In this document: in pieces, positions 1 through 6,080 of the stretch
How positions within the stretch are numbered: position 1 is the first letter of the stretch
Layout: each line of letters begins with the position of its first letter
DNA from: Anaerolineaceae bacterium
GTDB lineage: Bacteria > Chloroflexota > Anaerolineae > Anaerolineales > Anaerolineaceae
Length of the DNA: 6,080 bases
Assembly: GCA_014860845.1 (NCBI GenBank)
Contig: JACZIY010000531.1
Span: 1-6,080, forward strand
Reading direction: 5' to 3'
Position numbers and translations under genes: made by a program
The notes under the pieces: model-generated
Told to the model about the DNA's origin: nothing
The model's database searches: none
What the model saw: the letters and a program-made list of their open reading frames with translations, nothing else

Positions 1-520
1 ATTTTTCTGTATTATCTACGCCAAGCTGCCTTAATGAATCAGGAACTAAAAAGGTTTCAGTGTCGAAGGGATTATTCTCAATTAATAAATTAATTTCCGG
101 AATGGTATTATTTTTTTCAAATTCCAATATTGCTTCCCGAACATCAATCTTTTTCTTGTCTCTCCTTTGCTGTTTCCTGAGCAGTAACCTTTGTAATCCA
201 GCTATAAATTTTTGTTCGCTGATATTTGAAATTTCTGTCTCAAGAAACTGTATCTGAACGTCCAGATCACGAATGCGTGTTAAGGATTTGGTTAATTTTT
301 TAAGCGACGATAACCATTTCTTGGAAAGCTTTTTGCCAACATATGGTGAAAATACGGAAATCGTACTTCTTAGTCTACGAGACATCACGCGTGTATGATG
401 TAAAAATTCAATACCTCCATCATATACGAGTCCTTCAATCTGATTTTCTAAATATGCGACCTGGCTTTTTAAAAGATCTGCGACATATGATCTGATTATC
501 AGTTTTTCTGTGGTATCCAA
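1..520 (-). CDS. CHAD-domain protein, likely polyphosphate-associated (C-terminus beyond window)
   Basis: The minus-strand frame is open from a TTG at 520 to the window edge, giving 173 codons with the 3' end missing. The N-terminal part matches the CHAD family (conserved histidine alpha-helical domain). Visible hallmarks are HHTRVMSRRLRS at residues 41-52 and LTRIRDLDVQ at residues 80-89, within predicted helices rich in Lys and Arg. A second basic stretch, RLLLRKQQRRDKKK, follows further on. CHAD domains are known to bind polyphosphate through conserved His and basic residues, and they often sit near polyphosphate or phosphate genes; the neighbouring pst/phoU genes fit that. No signal peptide is visible, so it is probably cytoplasmic. 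The TTG start is chosen because AAAGGAG lies 6 nt upstream and an in-frame TGA lies at 533-535, with no ATG or GTG between. What follows the CHAD domain (for example a phosphatase-like or HD domain) cannot be seen. The family call is confident; the exact role is inferred. Confidence 0.85.
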   Translation of the reverse strand, partial: MDTTEKLIIRSYVADLLKSQVAYLENQIEGLVYDGGIEFLHHTRVMSRRLRSTISVFSPYVGKKLSKKWLSSLKKLTKSLTRIRDLDVQIQFLETEISNISEQKFIAGLQRLLLRKQQRRDKKKIDVREAILEFEKNNTIPEINLLIENNPFDTETFLVPDSLRQLGVDNTEK

Positions 521-526
521 ACTTAT

Positions 527-533
527 CTCCTTT
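527..533 (-). promoter_or_regulatory. Ribosome binding site that fixes a TTG start for the CHAD gene
   Basis: On the minus strand AAAGGAG ends 6 nt before the TTG at 520. An in-frame TGA at 533-535 overlaps its first base, so translation cannot begin further upstream in this frame. This makes TTG the best start codon despite being the weaker kind. Confidence 0.7.
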
Positions 534-549
534 CACTTCATATAATTCA

Positions 550-578
550 ATTATCCATAAAAGTAGTCATTTTTCCAA
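550..578 (-). promoter_or_regulatory. Candidate sigma-70-type promoter of the CHAD gene
   Basis: Reading the minus strand, TTGGAA (578-573, 4 of 6 matches to TTGACA) is followed after 17 bp by GATAAT (555-550, 5 of 6 matches to TATAAT). Transcription would start near 543, leaving a leader of about 23 nt before the TTG. The -35 element abuts the terminator of the upstream phoU operon, which fits independent transcription of this gene. No 11-bp-spaced TTAA repeats of the kind seen at 2220-2406 are visible here. The call rests on hexamer matching alone in AT-rich DNA. Confidence 0.4.
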
Positions 579-579
579 A

Positions 580-613
580 CAAAAATACGCTTCAATTGGG
601 AAGCGTATTTTTG
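580..613 (-). terminator. Rho-independent terminator after phoU
   Basis: A perfect 14-bp inverted repeat (580-593 against 600-613) encloses a 6-nt loop. On the minus strand the 3' arm runs into TTTTTGTTTGG, which serves as the U-tract after a GC-containing stem core (ACGCTTC). It begins 22 nt beyond the phoU stop codon and should end the pstB-phoU transcript. The stem is symmetrical and A-rich on the other side, so it could also stop plus-strand transcription, but no plus-strand gene ends here. Confidence 0.88.
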
Positions 614-635
614 TAATCCAGAATGGACAATATAT

Positions 636-1322
636 TTAATGGAAATCTAATTCATCTTCTTCTTCATCCACTTCCAATTCCATTAATTCGCCAGTTGCGA
701 TAAATACTGTTCTTTCACAAATATTTGTAACCCTGTCCGCTAAACGCTCCAGATTATGACCAACCCACATGATTAAGTTAGAATTATCTACATTTTGAGG
801 TTCAGACATCATTAAATCAACTGCCTGATGATATACATCTTCATAAAGATGGTCAACAGCATCATCTTCATAGGGGATTTGGGATGCAGTTTGAGAATCT
901 TCGTTGATAAAAGCAGTTAATGCTTTGTGTAACATGCCAACCGCTAAATCAGCCATTTTTTCGATTTCTTTCATTGGGATTCTTAATTCAACATCATGCA
1001 ATTTTATGGTGACTTTTGCGATTCCTTTGGCGTAATCACCCATTCTTTCAAGTTCACTGATCACATCCAGCATAGATGCTAATTGTCTTAAATCCCGTGC
1101 CATCGGTTGCTGGGTAGCAATGACGATTAATATCGCATTTTCAATTGAGAATCTCTTATCATTTAACTCGATATCGTGCTGGTATATCTGTTTTGCCAGT
1201 TTTATATCTCTCATTTTTAGAGAATGCACAGATTTGACGACTGCATCTTCTACCATACTACCGAGTAACAAGACCTCATCTTTAATATTCTGTATTTTTT
1301 GAGCGAATAATTTTCTGGACAT
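636..1322 (-). CDS. phoU: PhoU, phosphate signalling regulator
   Basis: This 228-residue protein has the usual PhoU length and two-repeat architecture of helical bundles. Each repeat carries the family's metal-binding type motif: LERMGDYAKGI at residues 91-101 and LERLADRVTNICERTVF at 191-207. PhoU is known to act at the inner face of the membrane, linking the Pst transporter to the PhoR-type kinase so that Pho genes are off when phosphate is plentiful; in several bacteria it also affects persistence and polyphosphate level. The C-terminus is unusually acidic (residues 212-228, about ten Glu or Asp). The gene lies 21 bp downstream of a pstB on the same strand and is followed by a strong terminator, so it is the last gene of a two-gene unit. 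A GAAAGG site lies 5 nt before the ATG. No signal peptide or membrane segment is seen. Confidence 0.96.
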   Translation of the reverse strand: MSRKLFAQKIQNIKDEVLLLGSMVEDAVVKSVHSLKMRDIKLAKQIYQHDIELNDKRFSIENAILIVIATQQPMARDLRQLASMLDVISELERMGDYAKGIAKVTIKLHDVELRIPMKEIEKMADLAVGMLHKALTAFINEDSQTASQIPYEDDAVDHLYEDVYHQAVDLMMSEPQNVDNSNLIMWVGHNLERLADRVTNICERTVFIATGELMELEVDEEEDELDFH

Positions 1323-1343
1323 AATAACCTTTCGTTAATATTC

Positions 1344-2123
1344 TTAACCAAATCTTCCCGAGATGTAATCTTCCGTTAATTTCTCTTTAGGATTGGTGAA
1401 AATCTTTTGTGTAAAATCATGTTCCACAAGATATCCTGCACGATCAGGCATCATATTAAAGAATGCGGTGTAATCAGAAGCACGAGCTGCCTGTTGCATA
1501 TTATGTGTGACTATTACGATCGTATAATTCTGCTTTAATTCCTGCATTAATTCTTCAATTTTTAATGTCGCGATTGGATCTAAGGCAGAAGCAGGCTCAT
1601 CCATTAATATAATTTCTGGTTCTACTGCTAAGGCTCTGGCAATGCATAACCTTTGTTGTTGACCACCTGAGAGAGCCAACCCTGATTTTGACAAATCATC
1701 TTTTACTTCATCCCATAAAAAAGAATCTTTTAAGCTTTTTTCAACAATAATATCCAATTCATTTTTATTTTTAATTCCATGCGCACGTGGACCATATGCC
1801 ACATTCTCATAGATGGATTTTGGAAATGGATTTGGCCGCTGGAATACCATTCCGATTCTTTTACGTAGTGCCACTGAATCCAGTTTCAGAATATTCTCTC
1901 CATCTAAAATTATTTCACCCTGCATGGAGACAGAAGCAATCAGGTCATTCATGCGATTGAAGGATCGAATGAAAGTACTTTTTCCACAGCCTGAAGGACC
2001 AATGATAGCCGTTATTTGGTGATCAGGAATTTCAAAATTTATATCCCGTAAGGCTTGAAATTTTCCATAAAAAAAATTGAAATTTCTTACAGTTATTTGA
2101 ATTTTCAATGACTCAGATACCAT
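1344..2123 (-). CDS. pstB: PstB, phosphate ABC transporter ATPase (copy paired with phoU)
   Basis: A complete 259-residue ABC ATPase of the PstB family, at normal family length. In order: Walker [10 protein letters not shown] (42-50), the PstB-typical NRMND (56-60), Q-loop [11 protein letters not shown] (91-101), signature LSGGQQQR (151-158), Walker B IILMDEP (171-177), D-loop SALD (179-182) and H-loop His207. All catalytic elements are intact, so it should be an active ATPase that docks on PstC/PstA at the cytoplasmic face. It is the first gene of the leftward unit with phoU and diverges from pstSCA. Its start ATG has AAGGA a few bases upstream (CAAAGGA at 2130-2136). It differs clearly from the second pstB at 5555, including a shorter N-terminus, so the two are paralogues and not a recent duplication. 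Which copy serves the PstCA channel, or whether both do, cannot be told from sequence. Confidence 0.96.
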   Translation of the reverse strand: MVSESLKIQITVRNFNFFYGKFQALRDINFEIPDHQITAIIGPSGCGKSTFIRSFNRMNDLIASVSMQGEIILDGENILKLDSVALRKRIGMVFQRPNPFPKSIYENVAYGPRAHGIKNKNELDIIVEKSLKDSFLWDEVKDDLSKSGLALSGGQQQRLCIARALAVEPEIILMDEPASALDPIATLKIEELMQELKQNYTIVIVTHNMQQAARASDYTAFFNMMPDRAGYLVEHDFTQKIFTNPKEKLTEDYISGRFG

Positions 2124-2209
2124 TATTTTTCCTTTGTCTAGTTATTTTATCTTAATCAGAAAAAATAATTTATCTTGTTTTCGAACCAGGTGTGTATTCA
2201 TATTTCCCA

Positions 2210-2215
2210 ATTCTA
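2210..2215 (-). promoter_or_regulatory. Candidate -10 element for pstB-phoU
   Basis: On the minus strand TAGAAT (5 of 6 matches to TATAAT) starts 15 bp after the start of the last heptamer of the Pho-box array, the same geometry as on the pstS side. In Pho-activated promoters the boxes stand in for a -35 element. The predicted start near 2203 leaves a leader of about 80 nt before pstB, in which no attenuator or riboswitch is apparent. Confidence 0.5.
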
Positions 2216-2219
2216 CCAA

Positions 2220-2274
2220 CACTCCTTTAATAACAGTTCAAATTCATGTTAATAAACTGTAAATAAATTTTCAA
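2220..2274 (-). promoter_or_regulatory. Pho-box array facing pstB-phoU (five 11-bp units)
   Basis: Read on the minus strand, five contiguous 11-bp units follow one another: TTGAAAATTTA, TTTACAGTTTA, TTAACATGAAT, TTGAACTGTTA, TTAAAGGAGTG. Each begins with a TT-N-A heptamer, matching the 11-bp direct-repeat layout of PhoB, PhoP and SphR sites (for example TTAACA repeats in Bacillus, TTAA octamers with 3-bp gaps in cyanobacteria). The last heptamer sits 8 bp from a plausible -10. An ACAGTT/AACTGT inverted repeat lies inside the array and may be incidental. The regulator is not encoded in the window, so the binding protein is inferred. Confidence 0.65.
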
Positions 2275-2319
2275 ACGCTTGCTATAAATTTTCATTGGAT
2301 GACAATTTTCTGCATGATA

Positions 2320-2352
2320 TTTGATATGTATTAATCACATCTTAACAAACCA
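2320..2352 (+). promoter_or_regulatory. Distal Pho-box-like repeats upstream of pstS (three 11-bp units)
   Basis: Three contiguous 11-bp units read TTTGATATGTA, TTAATCACATC, TTAACAAACCA in the pstS direction. They lie 21 bp (from unit start to unit start) before the proximal array, one base short of two full 11-bp steps, so they would sit on nearly the same face of the helix. They may be an upstream cluster that strengthens activation. The match is weaker than in the proximal array. Confidence 0.45.
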
Positions 2353-2362
2353 CCTCTTTTTC

Positions 2363-2406
2363 TTCAACAAACATTAACCTTATCTTAAATCCCAGTTAAG
2401 TTTGAT
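2363..2406 (+). promoter_or_regulatory. Proximal Pho-box array of pstS (four 11-bp units)
   Basis: Four contiguous 11-bp units read TTCAACAAACA, TTAACCTTATC, TTAAATCCCAG, TTAAGTTTGAT. Taken as octamers from one base earlier, the last three are ATTAACCT, CTTAAATC and GTTAAGTT separated by exactly 3 bp, very like the cyanobacterial SphR box. The final heptamer ends 8 bp before a candidate -10 at 2411. This is the expected place for a PhoB-family activator replacing the -35 contact. Phosphate starvation is therefore the likely inducer. Confidence 0.72.
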
Positions 2407-2410
2407 GGGT

Positions 2411-2416
2411 TATTCT
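2411..2416 (+). promoter_or_regulatory. Candidate -10 element of pstS
   Basis: TATTCT (4 of 6 matches to TATAAT) begins 15 bp after the start of the last Pho-box heptamer, the same offset as on the opposite strand. Transcription would begin near 2423, giving a leader of about 36 nt to the ATG at 2459. The hexamer is weak, as is common in activator-dependent promoters. Confidence 0.45.
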
Positions 2417-2443
2417 TTGATCATGAATAAACGCAAAGTCATA

Positions 2444-2450
2444 AAAGGAG
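2444..2450 (+). promoter_or_regulatory. Ribosome binding site that fixes the pstS start
   Basis: AAAGGAG lies 8 nt before the ATG at 2459. Neither in-frame upstream ATG at 2402 or 2405 has a comparable site, and both lie before the predicted transcription start. This selects the start that gives a normal lipoprotein signal peptide. Confidence 0.85.
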
Positions 2451-2458
2451 AAAAAAGA

Positions 2459-3496
2459 ATGTTGCGTAAGAATTTTGTTTCATTTTTATTGGTTTTAGTA
2501 ATGTCGTCCTTGGTATTAGCTTCTTGTAGTGGCTCATCCATAACTCCTGCACCTGATGAACCATCTAATCAATCCGAACCTTCTCAAGAAGTGGTATCCG
2601 AACCACAAGAAAGTTCTGAACTGGCTTCTATATCCGGTGATGTTGTTGCAGACGGATCGAGCACTGTATTTCCAATTACAACGGCTGTCGCAGAAGAATT
2701 CGCCCTGGTAGCGCCGAATGTGCGAGTTTCAGTGGGATTGTCTGGAACGGGTGGTGGCTTTAAAGTGTTCTGTATCGGTGAAACAGATATCAGTGATGCT
2801 TCCCGACCGATCAAGGACTCAGAAGTTGAAATATGTCAATCCAACAATATTGAATATGTCGAATTTCTGGTGGCATTAGATGGTTTGACAATCATGGTCA
2901 ACCCAGAAAACGACTGGTTGACTGAATTATCTGCTGAGCAATTAGCTGCACTATTGGGTGATAGCAGCACCATTACTAAGTGGTCTGATCTGGATCCATC
3001 TTATCCTGACGAAGAAATCTTATTCTTCATACCTGATCCTGACTCTGGAACTCGTGATTATATGGAAGAGATTGTAGCCGGGGTGAATGGTGATGAAGAT
3101 TTACGTCAAGATGAGAACACAACCTTCTCTAGCGATGATAATGTTCTATTGGATGGTATCGGGAATGAAAAATATGGATTTGGCTTCTTTGGGTATGCAT
3201 ATTACATCAGCAACAAAGACAGTGTAAGAGCAGTTCCTGTTGTCAATAGCGATGGAAATGCAGTACTACCCAGTGATGAAACTGTTCAGAATGGAACCTA
3301 CAACCCATTATCGCGACCTTTGTTCATCTATGTTAACCAAAATAGTCTTAAGACTAAACCACAGGTAGTAGAATTCGTGCGCTTCTTCTTTGGAGCAGAT
3401 GGTGGACCAGCAATTATGGGTGACGTGGGCTACAGTATGCCTCCCACAGGTACTTATGAAGCAAATCTGGATTTATTAACGAGTTCAATAAAGTAA
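2459..3496 (+). CDS. pstS: PstS, phosphate-binding lipoprotein
   Basis: This is the substrate-binding component of the phosphate ABC importer, 345 residues from the chosen ATG. Residues 1-22 are a lipoprotein signal: basic Arg3-Lys4, a hydrophobic core and lipobox LAS-C with Cys23 as the lipidated residue. An acidic Pro/Ser/Glu linker follows (about 24-58), tethering the domain to the membrane. The mature domain is a type II periplasmic-binding fold with phosphate-contact motifs DGSSTVFP (65-72), SGTGGGF (95-101), Asp110 in GETDIS, and DSGTRDY (195-201). Two cysteines, 105 and 126, may pair. The domain resembles the cyanobacterial and Chloroflexota PstS type more than the E. coli one. A longer reading frame opens at 2402, but its 19 extra residues would be charged, would spoil the signal peptide and would overlap the Pho boxes. 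It heads pstS-pstC-pstA-pstB behind a Pho-box promoter. Confidence 0.95.
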   Translation: MLRKNFVSFLLVLVMSSLVLASCSGSSITPAPDEPSNQSEPSQEVVSEPQESSELASISGDVVADGSSTVFPITTAVAEEFALVAPNVRVSVGLSGTGGGFKVFCIGETDISDASRPIKDSEVEICQSNNIEYVEFLVALDGLTIMVNPENDWLTELSAEQLAALLGDSSTITKWSDLDPSYPDEEILFFIPDPDSGTRDYMEEIVAGVNGDEDLRQDENTTFSSDDNVLLDGIGNEKYGFGFFGYAYYISNKDSVRAVPVVNSDGNAVLPSDETVQNGTYNPLSRPLFIYVNQNSLKTKPQVVEFVRFFFGADGGPAIMGDVGYSMPPTGTYEANLDLLTSSIK

Positions 3497-3513
3497 TAGG
3501 TAATTGATGATCG

Positions 3514-3551
3514 AAATTGAGAGATAGGTGTAACTACCTGCCTCTCAATTT
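3514..3551 (+). other. Intercistronic stem-loop between pstS and pstC
   Basis: A perfect 10-bp outer stem (3514-3523 with 3542-3551) encloses one A/C mismatch, a U-G pair and a further 4-bp stem (AGGT with ACCT) closed by a 6-nt loop. Only three T follow the outer arm, so it is not a good intrinsic terminator. It more likely protects the 3' end of pstS mRNA or partly attenuates readthrough into pstC, which would give more binding protein than permease. Function is inferred; the structure is plain. Confidence 0.65.
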
Positions 3552-3582
3552 GTGAGTAAAACCAAAAAGGAAATCAACACCC

Positions 3583-4548
3583 ATGTTGAATAACCAAAGG
3601 AAAACAGTTCAATTCTTTTCTTTTTATAACAGTATAAAAGTAAGAAACTTAAGGGAGCGCATAATTGCGATTTCTCTTTTTGCTTGTGGAATTTTTTCAA
3701 TACTGGTCACAGTTGGAATTATTATTACATTATTTTCTGAGGCGATTGGATTTTTTCTACGTCCAGAAGTAGATATCTTTACCTTTTTCACAGGTACAAA
3801 CTGGCGACCATTAGCATCAAAAGTTAGTTCTGATAATTTTGGTGTCCGGCCTTTGATACGTGGCACAATGATGATTGCTGGTATCTCCGGCGCTATTGCC
3901 ATTCCATTAGGTTTAGGAAGTGCAATTTTTTTGAGTGAATATGCGTCAGATAAATTGAGAAGTGTATTAAAACCATTATTAGAATTATTGGCAGGCATAC
4001 CAACCGTAGTTTATGGATATTTTGCTCTCTCTTTTGTGACTCCATTATTAAAAAATGTTTTTGAAGATGGTTTGGGAATTAAAGTTAGCTTCTTTAATGC
4101 CTTCAGTGCAGCTGTTGTTGTCGGCATCATGATTATTCCAATTGTTGCTTCTATTAGTGAAGATGCAATGAGAGCAGTGCCAAGGTCATTGAGAGAAGGG
4201 GCGTATGCATTGGGTGCAACGAAATTTGAAGTTTCCACAAAAGTAGTTGTTCCCGCGGCATTAAGTGGCATTATTTCAGCCTTTATTATTGGAATATCAC
4301 GTGCAATTGGAGAAACCATGGCGGTTACGATTGCTGCTGGAGCAACTCCTAGAATGACATTAAACCCATTGGAAAGTGTTCAGACGATGACTTCGTTTAT
4401 TGTTCAGGTGAGTTTCGGAGATGCTCCAACCGGTTCGATTAATGGACAATCAATTTTTGCTGTTGGGGCGACATTATTTGTGATGACATTTATTATGAAC
4501 ATCATTAGTTCTGTCATTTTGAAACGGTTCAGAGAGGTTTATGAGTAA
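3583..4548 (+). CDS. pstC: PstC, phosphate ABC transporter permease
   Basis: A 321-residue inner-membrane permease, about normal length for PstC. Six hydrophobic segments are visible near residues 28-51, 92-117, 129-152, 173-192, 222-243 and 291-314, with an extracytoplasmic loop of about 40 residues after the first. The cytoplasmic EAA loop that contacts PstB is [13 protein letters not shown] (205-217) and on to about 230. It is followed by [11 protein letters not shown] (238-248), whose Arg240 and Glu244 correspond to charged residues known to matter for phosphate transport in E. coli PstC. With PstA it forms the phosphate channel. AAGGA at 3567-3571 lies 11 nt before the ATG. It starts 86 bp after pstS, across a stem-loop, and its stop codon overlaps the pstA start by one base (TAATG). 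PstC is distinguished from PstA by its RAIGETMAV form and gene order. Confidence 0.95.
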   Translation: MLNNQRKTVQFFSFYNSIKVRNLRERIIAISLFACGIFSILVTVGIIITLFSEAIGFFLRPEVDIFTFFTGTNWRPLASKVSSDNFGVRPLIRGTMMIAGISGAIAIPLGLGSAIFLSEYASDKLRSVLKPLLELLAGIPTVVYGYFALSFVTPLLKNVFEDGLGIKVSFFNAFSAAVVVGIMIIPIVASISEDAMRAVPRSLREGAYALGATKFEVSTKVVVPAALSGIISAFIIGISRAIGETMAVTIAAGATPRMTLNPLESVQTMTSFIVQVSFGDAPTGSINGQSIFAVGATLFVMTFIMNIISSVILKRFREVYE

Positions 4549-5561
4549 TGGAAGCTCAAAAAAATATATCGATTGCTAACGACGATTATCGGGAGAACAT
4601 TTCAGGGCGGAAATTTGCAGAAAAAATTTTTCGAGTTCTTTTGTTATTTTCAGTCTTGTTCGGGCTTTTTATGTTAACTGTTTTGATCATTGATATTGCT
4701 TTAGAAGGTTTTTCCTGGGTGAGACCTGAACTATTCTCCAATTATCATTCCCGAAAACCAGAAAATGCTGGAATGAAATCTGCGATTGCCGGAAGTTTGA
4801 TCGTAATTGTTTTAACAGGATTATTTAGTTTTCCAGTTGGTGTCGGTGCTGCAATTTATTTAGAAGAATATGCCCCTCGAAATAAGCTCACTGACTTTAT
4901 TAATCTAAATATCAATAATCTGGCCGGTGTTCCCTCCATCGTTTACGGTATGTTAGGTCTGGTTGTTTTTGGACGAATGTTTGGTCTTTTTACTGAAGGC
5001 AGTTGGCTGGTTGATTTATTTAATATTCCTATTGAAAGTGGAGCATCCGGTGGTTGGAAATTTAACTTATTAGGAATCCCTTGGCTTGAAATGCAAATCC
5101 CATTTGGTAGAAGTATGGTAGCAGGTGCATTGACAATGTCGCTTTTAATCTTGCCTGTTGTTATTATTGCTGGTCGTGAGGCAATCAGAGCTGTCCCACC
5201 ATCCATAAGAGAAGGTGGTTTTGCGCTTGGAACAACGAAATGGCACGTTATCAAAACATTGGTATTGCCGATTGCATTTCCTGGCATATTAACCGGAATG
5301 ATTCTTTCACTCAGTCGTGCAATTGGCGAAACTGCCCCATTAATTATTATGGGTGCATTTACCTATGTTCCTTTCTTGCCTAAATCAGTGTGGGATCAAT
5401 TTACGGTTATCCCTATTCAAATATATAACTGGATCACTTTACCTCAACCCGAGTATCGGGTGCATCTGGCAGCTGCTGGAATTATTGTTTTGCTAATAGT
5501 TCTTTTCTTGATGAATGGAATAGCAATTTATCTCCGTAAAAAATTTGAAATAAAATGGTAA
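4548..5561 (+). CDS. pstA: PstA, phosphate ABC transporter permease
   Basis: This 337-residue inner-membrane permease partners PstC. Hydrophobic segments lie near residues 28-52, 78-103, 122-145, 188-208, 239-262 and 308-332. The EAA loop is [14 protein letters not shown] (221-234) followed by the [11 protein letters not shown] block (255-265), the PstA form of the motif. Between the third and fourth membrane segments is an extended loop, roughly residues 146-187, rich in Gly, Trp and Phe. This makes the protein longer than E. coli PstA (296 residues) and is seen in other PstA subfamilies. The start overlaps the pstC stop (TAATG), with AGAGAGG at 4531-4537 placed inside pstC, so translation is probably coupled and near equimolar with PstC. 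Its end overlaps or nearly touches the second pstB. Confidence 0.95.
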   Translation: MEAQKNISIANDDYRENISGRKFAEKIFRVLLLFSVLFGLFMLTVLIIDIALEGFSWVRPELFSNYHSRKPENAGMKSAIAGSLIVIVLTGLFSFPVGVGAAIYLEEYAPRNKLTDFINLNINNLAGVPSIVYGMLGLVVFGRMFGLFTEGSWLVDLFNIPIESGASGGWKFNLLGIPWLEMQIPFGRSMVAGALTMSLLILPVVIIAGREAIRAVPPSIREGGFALGTTKWHVIKTLVLPIAFPGILTGMILSLSRAIGETAPLIIMGAFTYVPFLPKSVWDQFTVIPIQIYNWITLPQPEYRVHLAAAGIIVLLIVLFLMNGIAIYLRKKFEIKW

Positions 5562-6080
5562 ACAATATGACCTTCCCATCCAATATCCAGTCGTATTTGC
5601 TAAACTTTCCTACCGAAGACACTATTTTATTTGCAAAGCAATTGAAAATTTCGTATAGTGGAAAAGTAGTTGTTGAAGATTTTAATTTGCAGGTTCCTAA
5701 GAATAAAATTACGGCATTAATTGGCCCATCTGGTTGTGGAAAAAGCACGATAATCAGATCAATTAATCGCATGAATGATATTATTCCAGGGTTTAATCTT
5801 GAAGGCGAAATAATTTATAATGGAAAGAATATTTACGCCAATTCAATGGATCCGGTTAAAATCCGCCGCCAAATTGGCATGGTGTTCCAAAAACCCAATC
5901 CATTTCCAAAGAGTATTTTTGAAAATGTATCTTTTGGTGCAAAAATTAATAAATACCAGGGGAACATGGAAGAATTGGTAGAATACAGTCTTGTTCAAGC
6001 CGCACTCTGGGATGAAGTTAAAGATAAATTACATCAAAGTGCATATGCTTTATCAGGTGGACAACAGCAGAGATTATGTA
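5555..6080 (+). CDS. pstB: PstB, second phosphate ABC transporter ATPase (3' end beyond window)
   Basis: The open frame runs off the right edge after 175 codons. The visible part has Walker [10 protein letters not shown] (57-65), NRMND (70-74), Q-loop [11 protein letters not shown] and signature LSGGQQQR (166-173), all intact; Walker B and the H-loop lie outside. It is a PstB-family ATPase of the phosphate importer. The N-terminus before the ABC core is about 15 residues longer than in the copy at 1344-2123, and the two diverge through the helical subdomain (residues about 76-95 and 126-150). Two in-frame ATGs are possible: 5555, which overlaps the pstA stop as ATGGTAA, and 5567, 5 bp after it. 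Neither has a good Shine-Dalgarno site, so translational coupling to pstA is likely; 5555 is chosen for the overlap. Its place directly after pstSCA makes it the natural partner of that permease. Confidence 0.93.
   Translation, partial: MVNNMTFPSNIQSYLLNFPTEDTILFAKQLKISYSGKVVVEDFNLQVPKNKITALIGPSGCGKSTIIRSINRMNDIIPGFNLEGEIIYNGKNIYANSMDPVKIRRQIGMVFQKPNPFPKSIFENVSFGAKINKYQGNMEELVEYSLVQAALWDEVKDKLHQSAYALSGGQQQRLC

Noticed and set aside
60..257. 65-codon plus-strand open frame with a hydrophobic look
   Set aside because: It lies wholly antisense to the CHAD gene, has no ribosome site and resembles no known protein. Its hydrophobicity comes from reading the reverse of Lys/Glu-rich codons.
1334..1347. 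GTTAA/TTAAC short inverted repeat between pstB and phoU
   Set aside because: The 5-bp AT-rich arms are too short to mean much, and it overlaps the pstB stop codon region in an ordinary operon junction.
2124..2209. Possible riboswitch or attenuator in the pstB leader
   Set aside because: The roughly 80-nt leader is AT-rich with no stable hairpin or U-tract arrangement that I can see.
3514..3551. Stem-loop after pstS as a full Rho-independent terminator
   Set aside because: Only three T follow the stem, and pstC just downstream has no evident separate promoter, so a full stop there would strand the permease genes.
3624..4319. Two antisense open frames (124 and 102 codons) opposite pstC
   Set aside because: They mirror a certain pstC gene in the complementary frame, show no family motifs, and have no promoter or ribosome site that stands out.
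4943..5287. 114-codon antisense frame opposite pstA
   Set aside because: Shadow of pstA; its residues are the complement of conserved permease motifs and carry no independent signal.
5482..5772. 96-codon minus-strand frame spanning the pstA-pstB junction
   Set aside because: It is antisense to the certain end of pstA and the Walker A region of the second pstB. Both plus-strand genes have clear motifs, and this frame has none.

Overview
The window is a phosphate-acquisition (Pst/Pho) locus from an AT-rich bacterium. It holds six genes, four complete and two cut by the window edges. The genes diverge from one control region at about 2124-2458. Leftwards (minus strand) run pstB and then phoU, a strong terminator, and the first 173 codons of a CHAD-domain gene that leaves the window at base 1. 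Rightwards (plus strand) run pstS, pstC, pstA and a second, different pstB that leaves the window at base 6080.

Together the genes encode a high-affinity phosphate ABC importer: lipoprotein PstS captures phosphate outside the membrane, PstC and PstA form the channel, and PstB drives transport with ATP. PhoU is the usual link between transporter state and the PhoR-type sensor kinase, and it is paired here with its own PstB. No PhoR or PhoB gene lies in the window. CHAD domains are known to associate with polyphosphate, so the left-hand gene suggests that uptake and polyphosphate storage are neighbours here, although it appears to be a separate transcription unit.

The most interesting part is the divergent control region. 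Each side carries a run of TTAA-like heptamers repeated every 11 bp: five units facing pstB-phoU, and three plus four units facing pstS. On both sides the last heptamer starts exactly 15 bp before a plausible -10 hexamer. This is the geometry expected of Pho boxes bound by a PhoB/PhoP/SphR-type regulator. It also argues that pstS starts at the downstream ATG (2459) and not at 2402.

The organism cannot be named from this window. The DNA is AT-rich. PstS is a lipoprotein with an acidic Pro/Ser/Glu linker and a mature domain like those of cyanobacteria and Chloroflexota, and the Pho boxes resemble the cyanobacterial form (TTAA octamers with 3-bp spacers). An AT-rich Chloroflexota (Anaerolineae-like) lineage is my best guess, held weakly. 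No mobile elements, tRNA or rRNA genes, or CRISPR arrays were seen.
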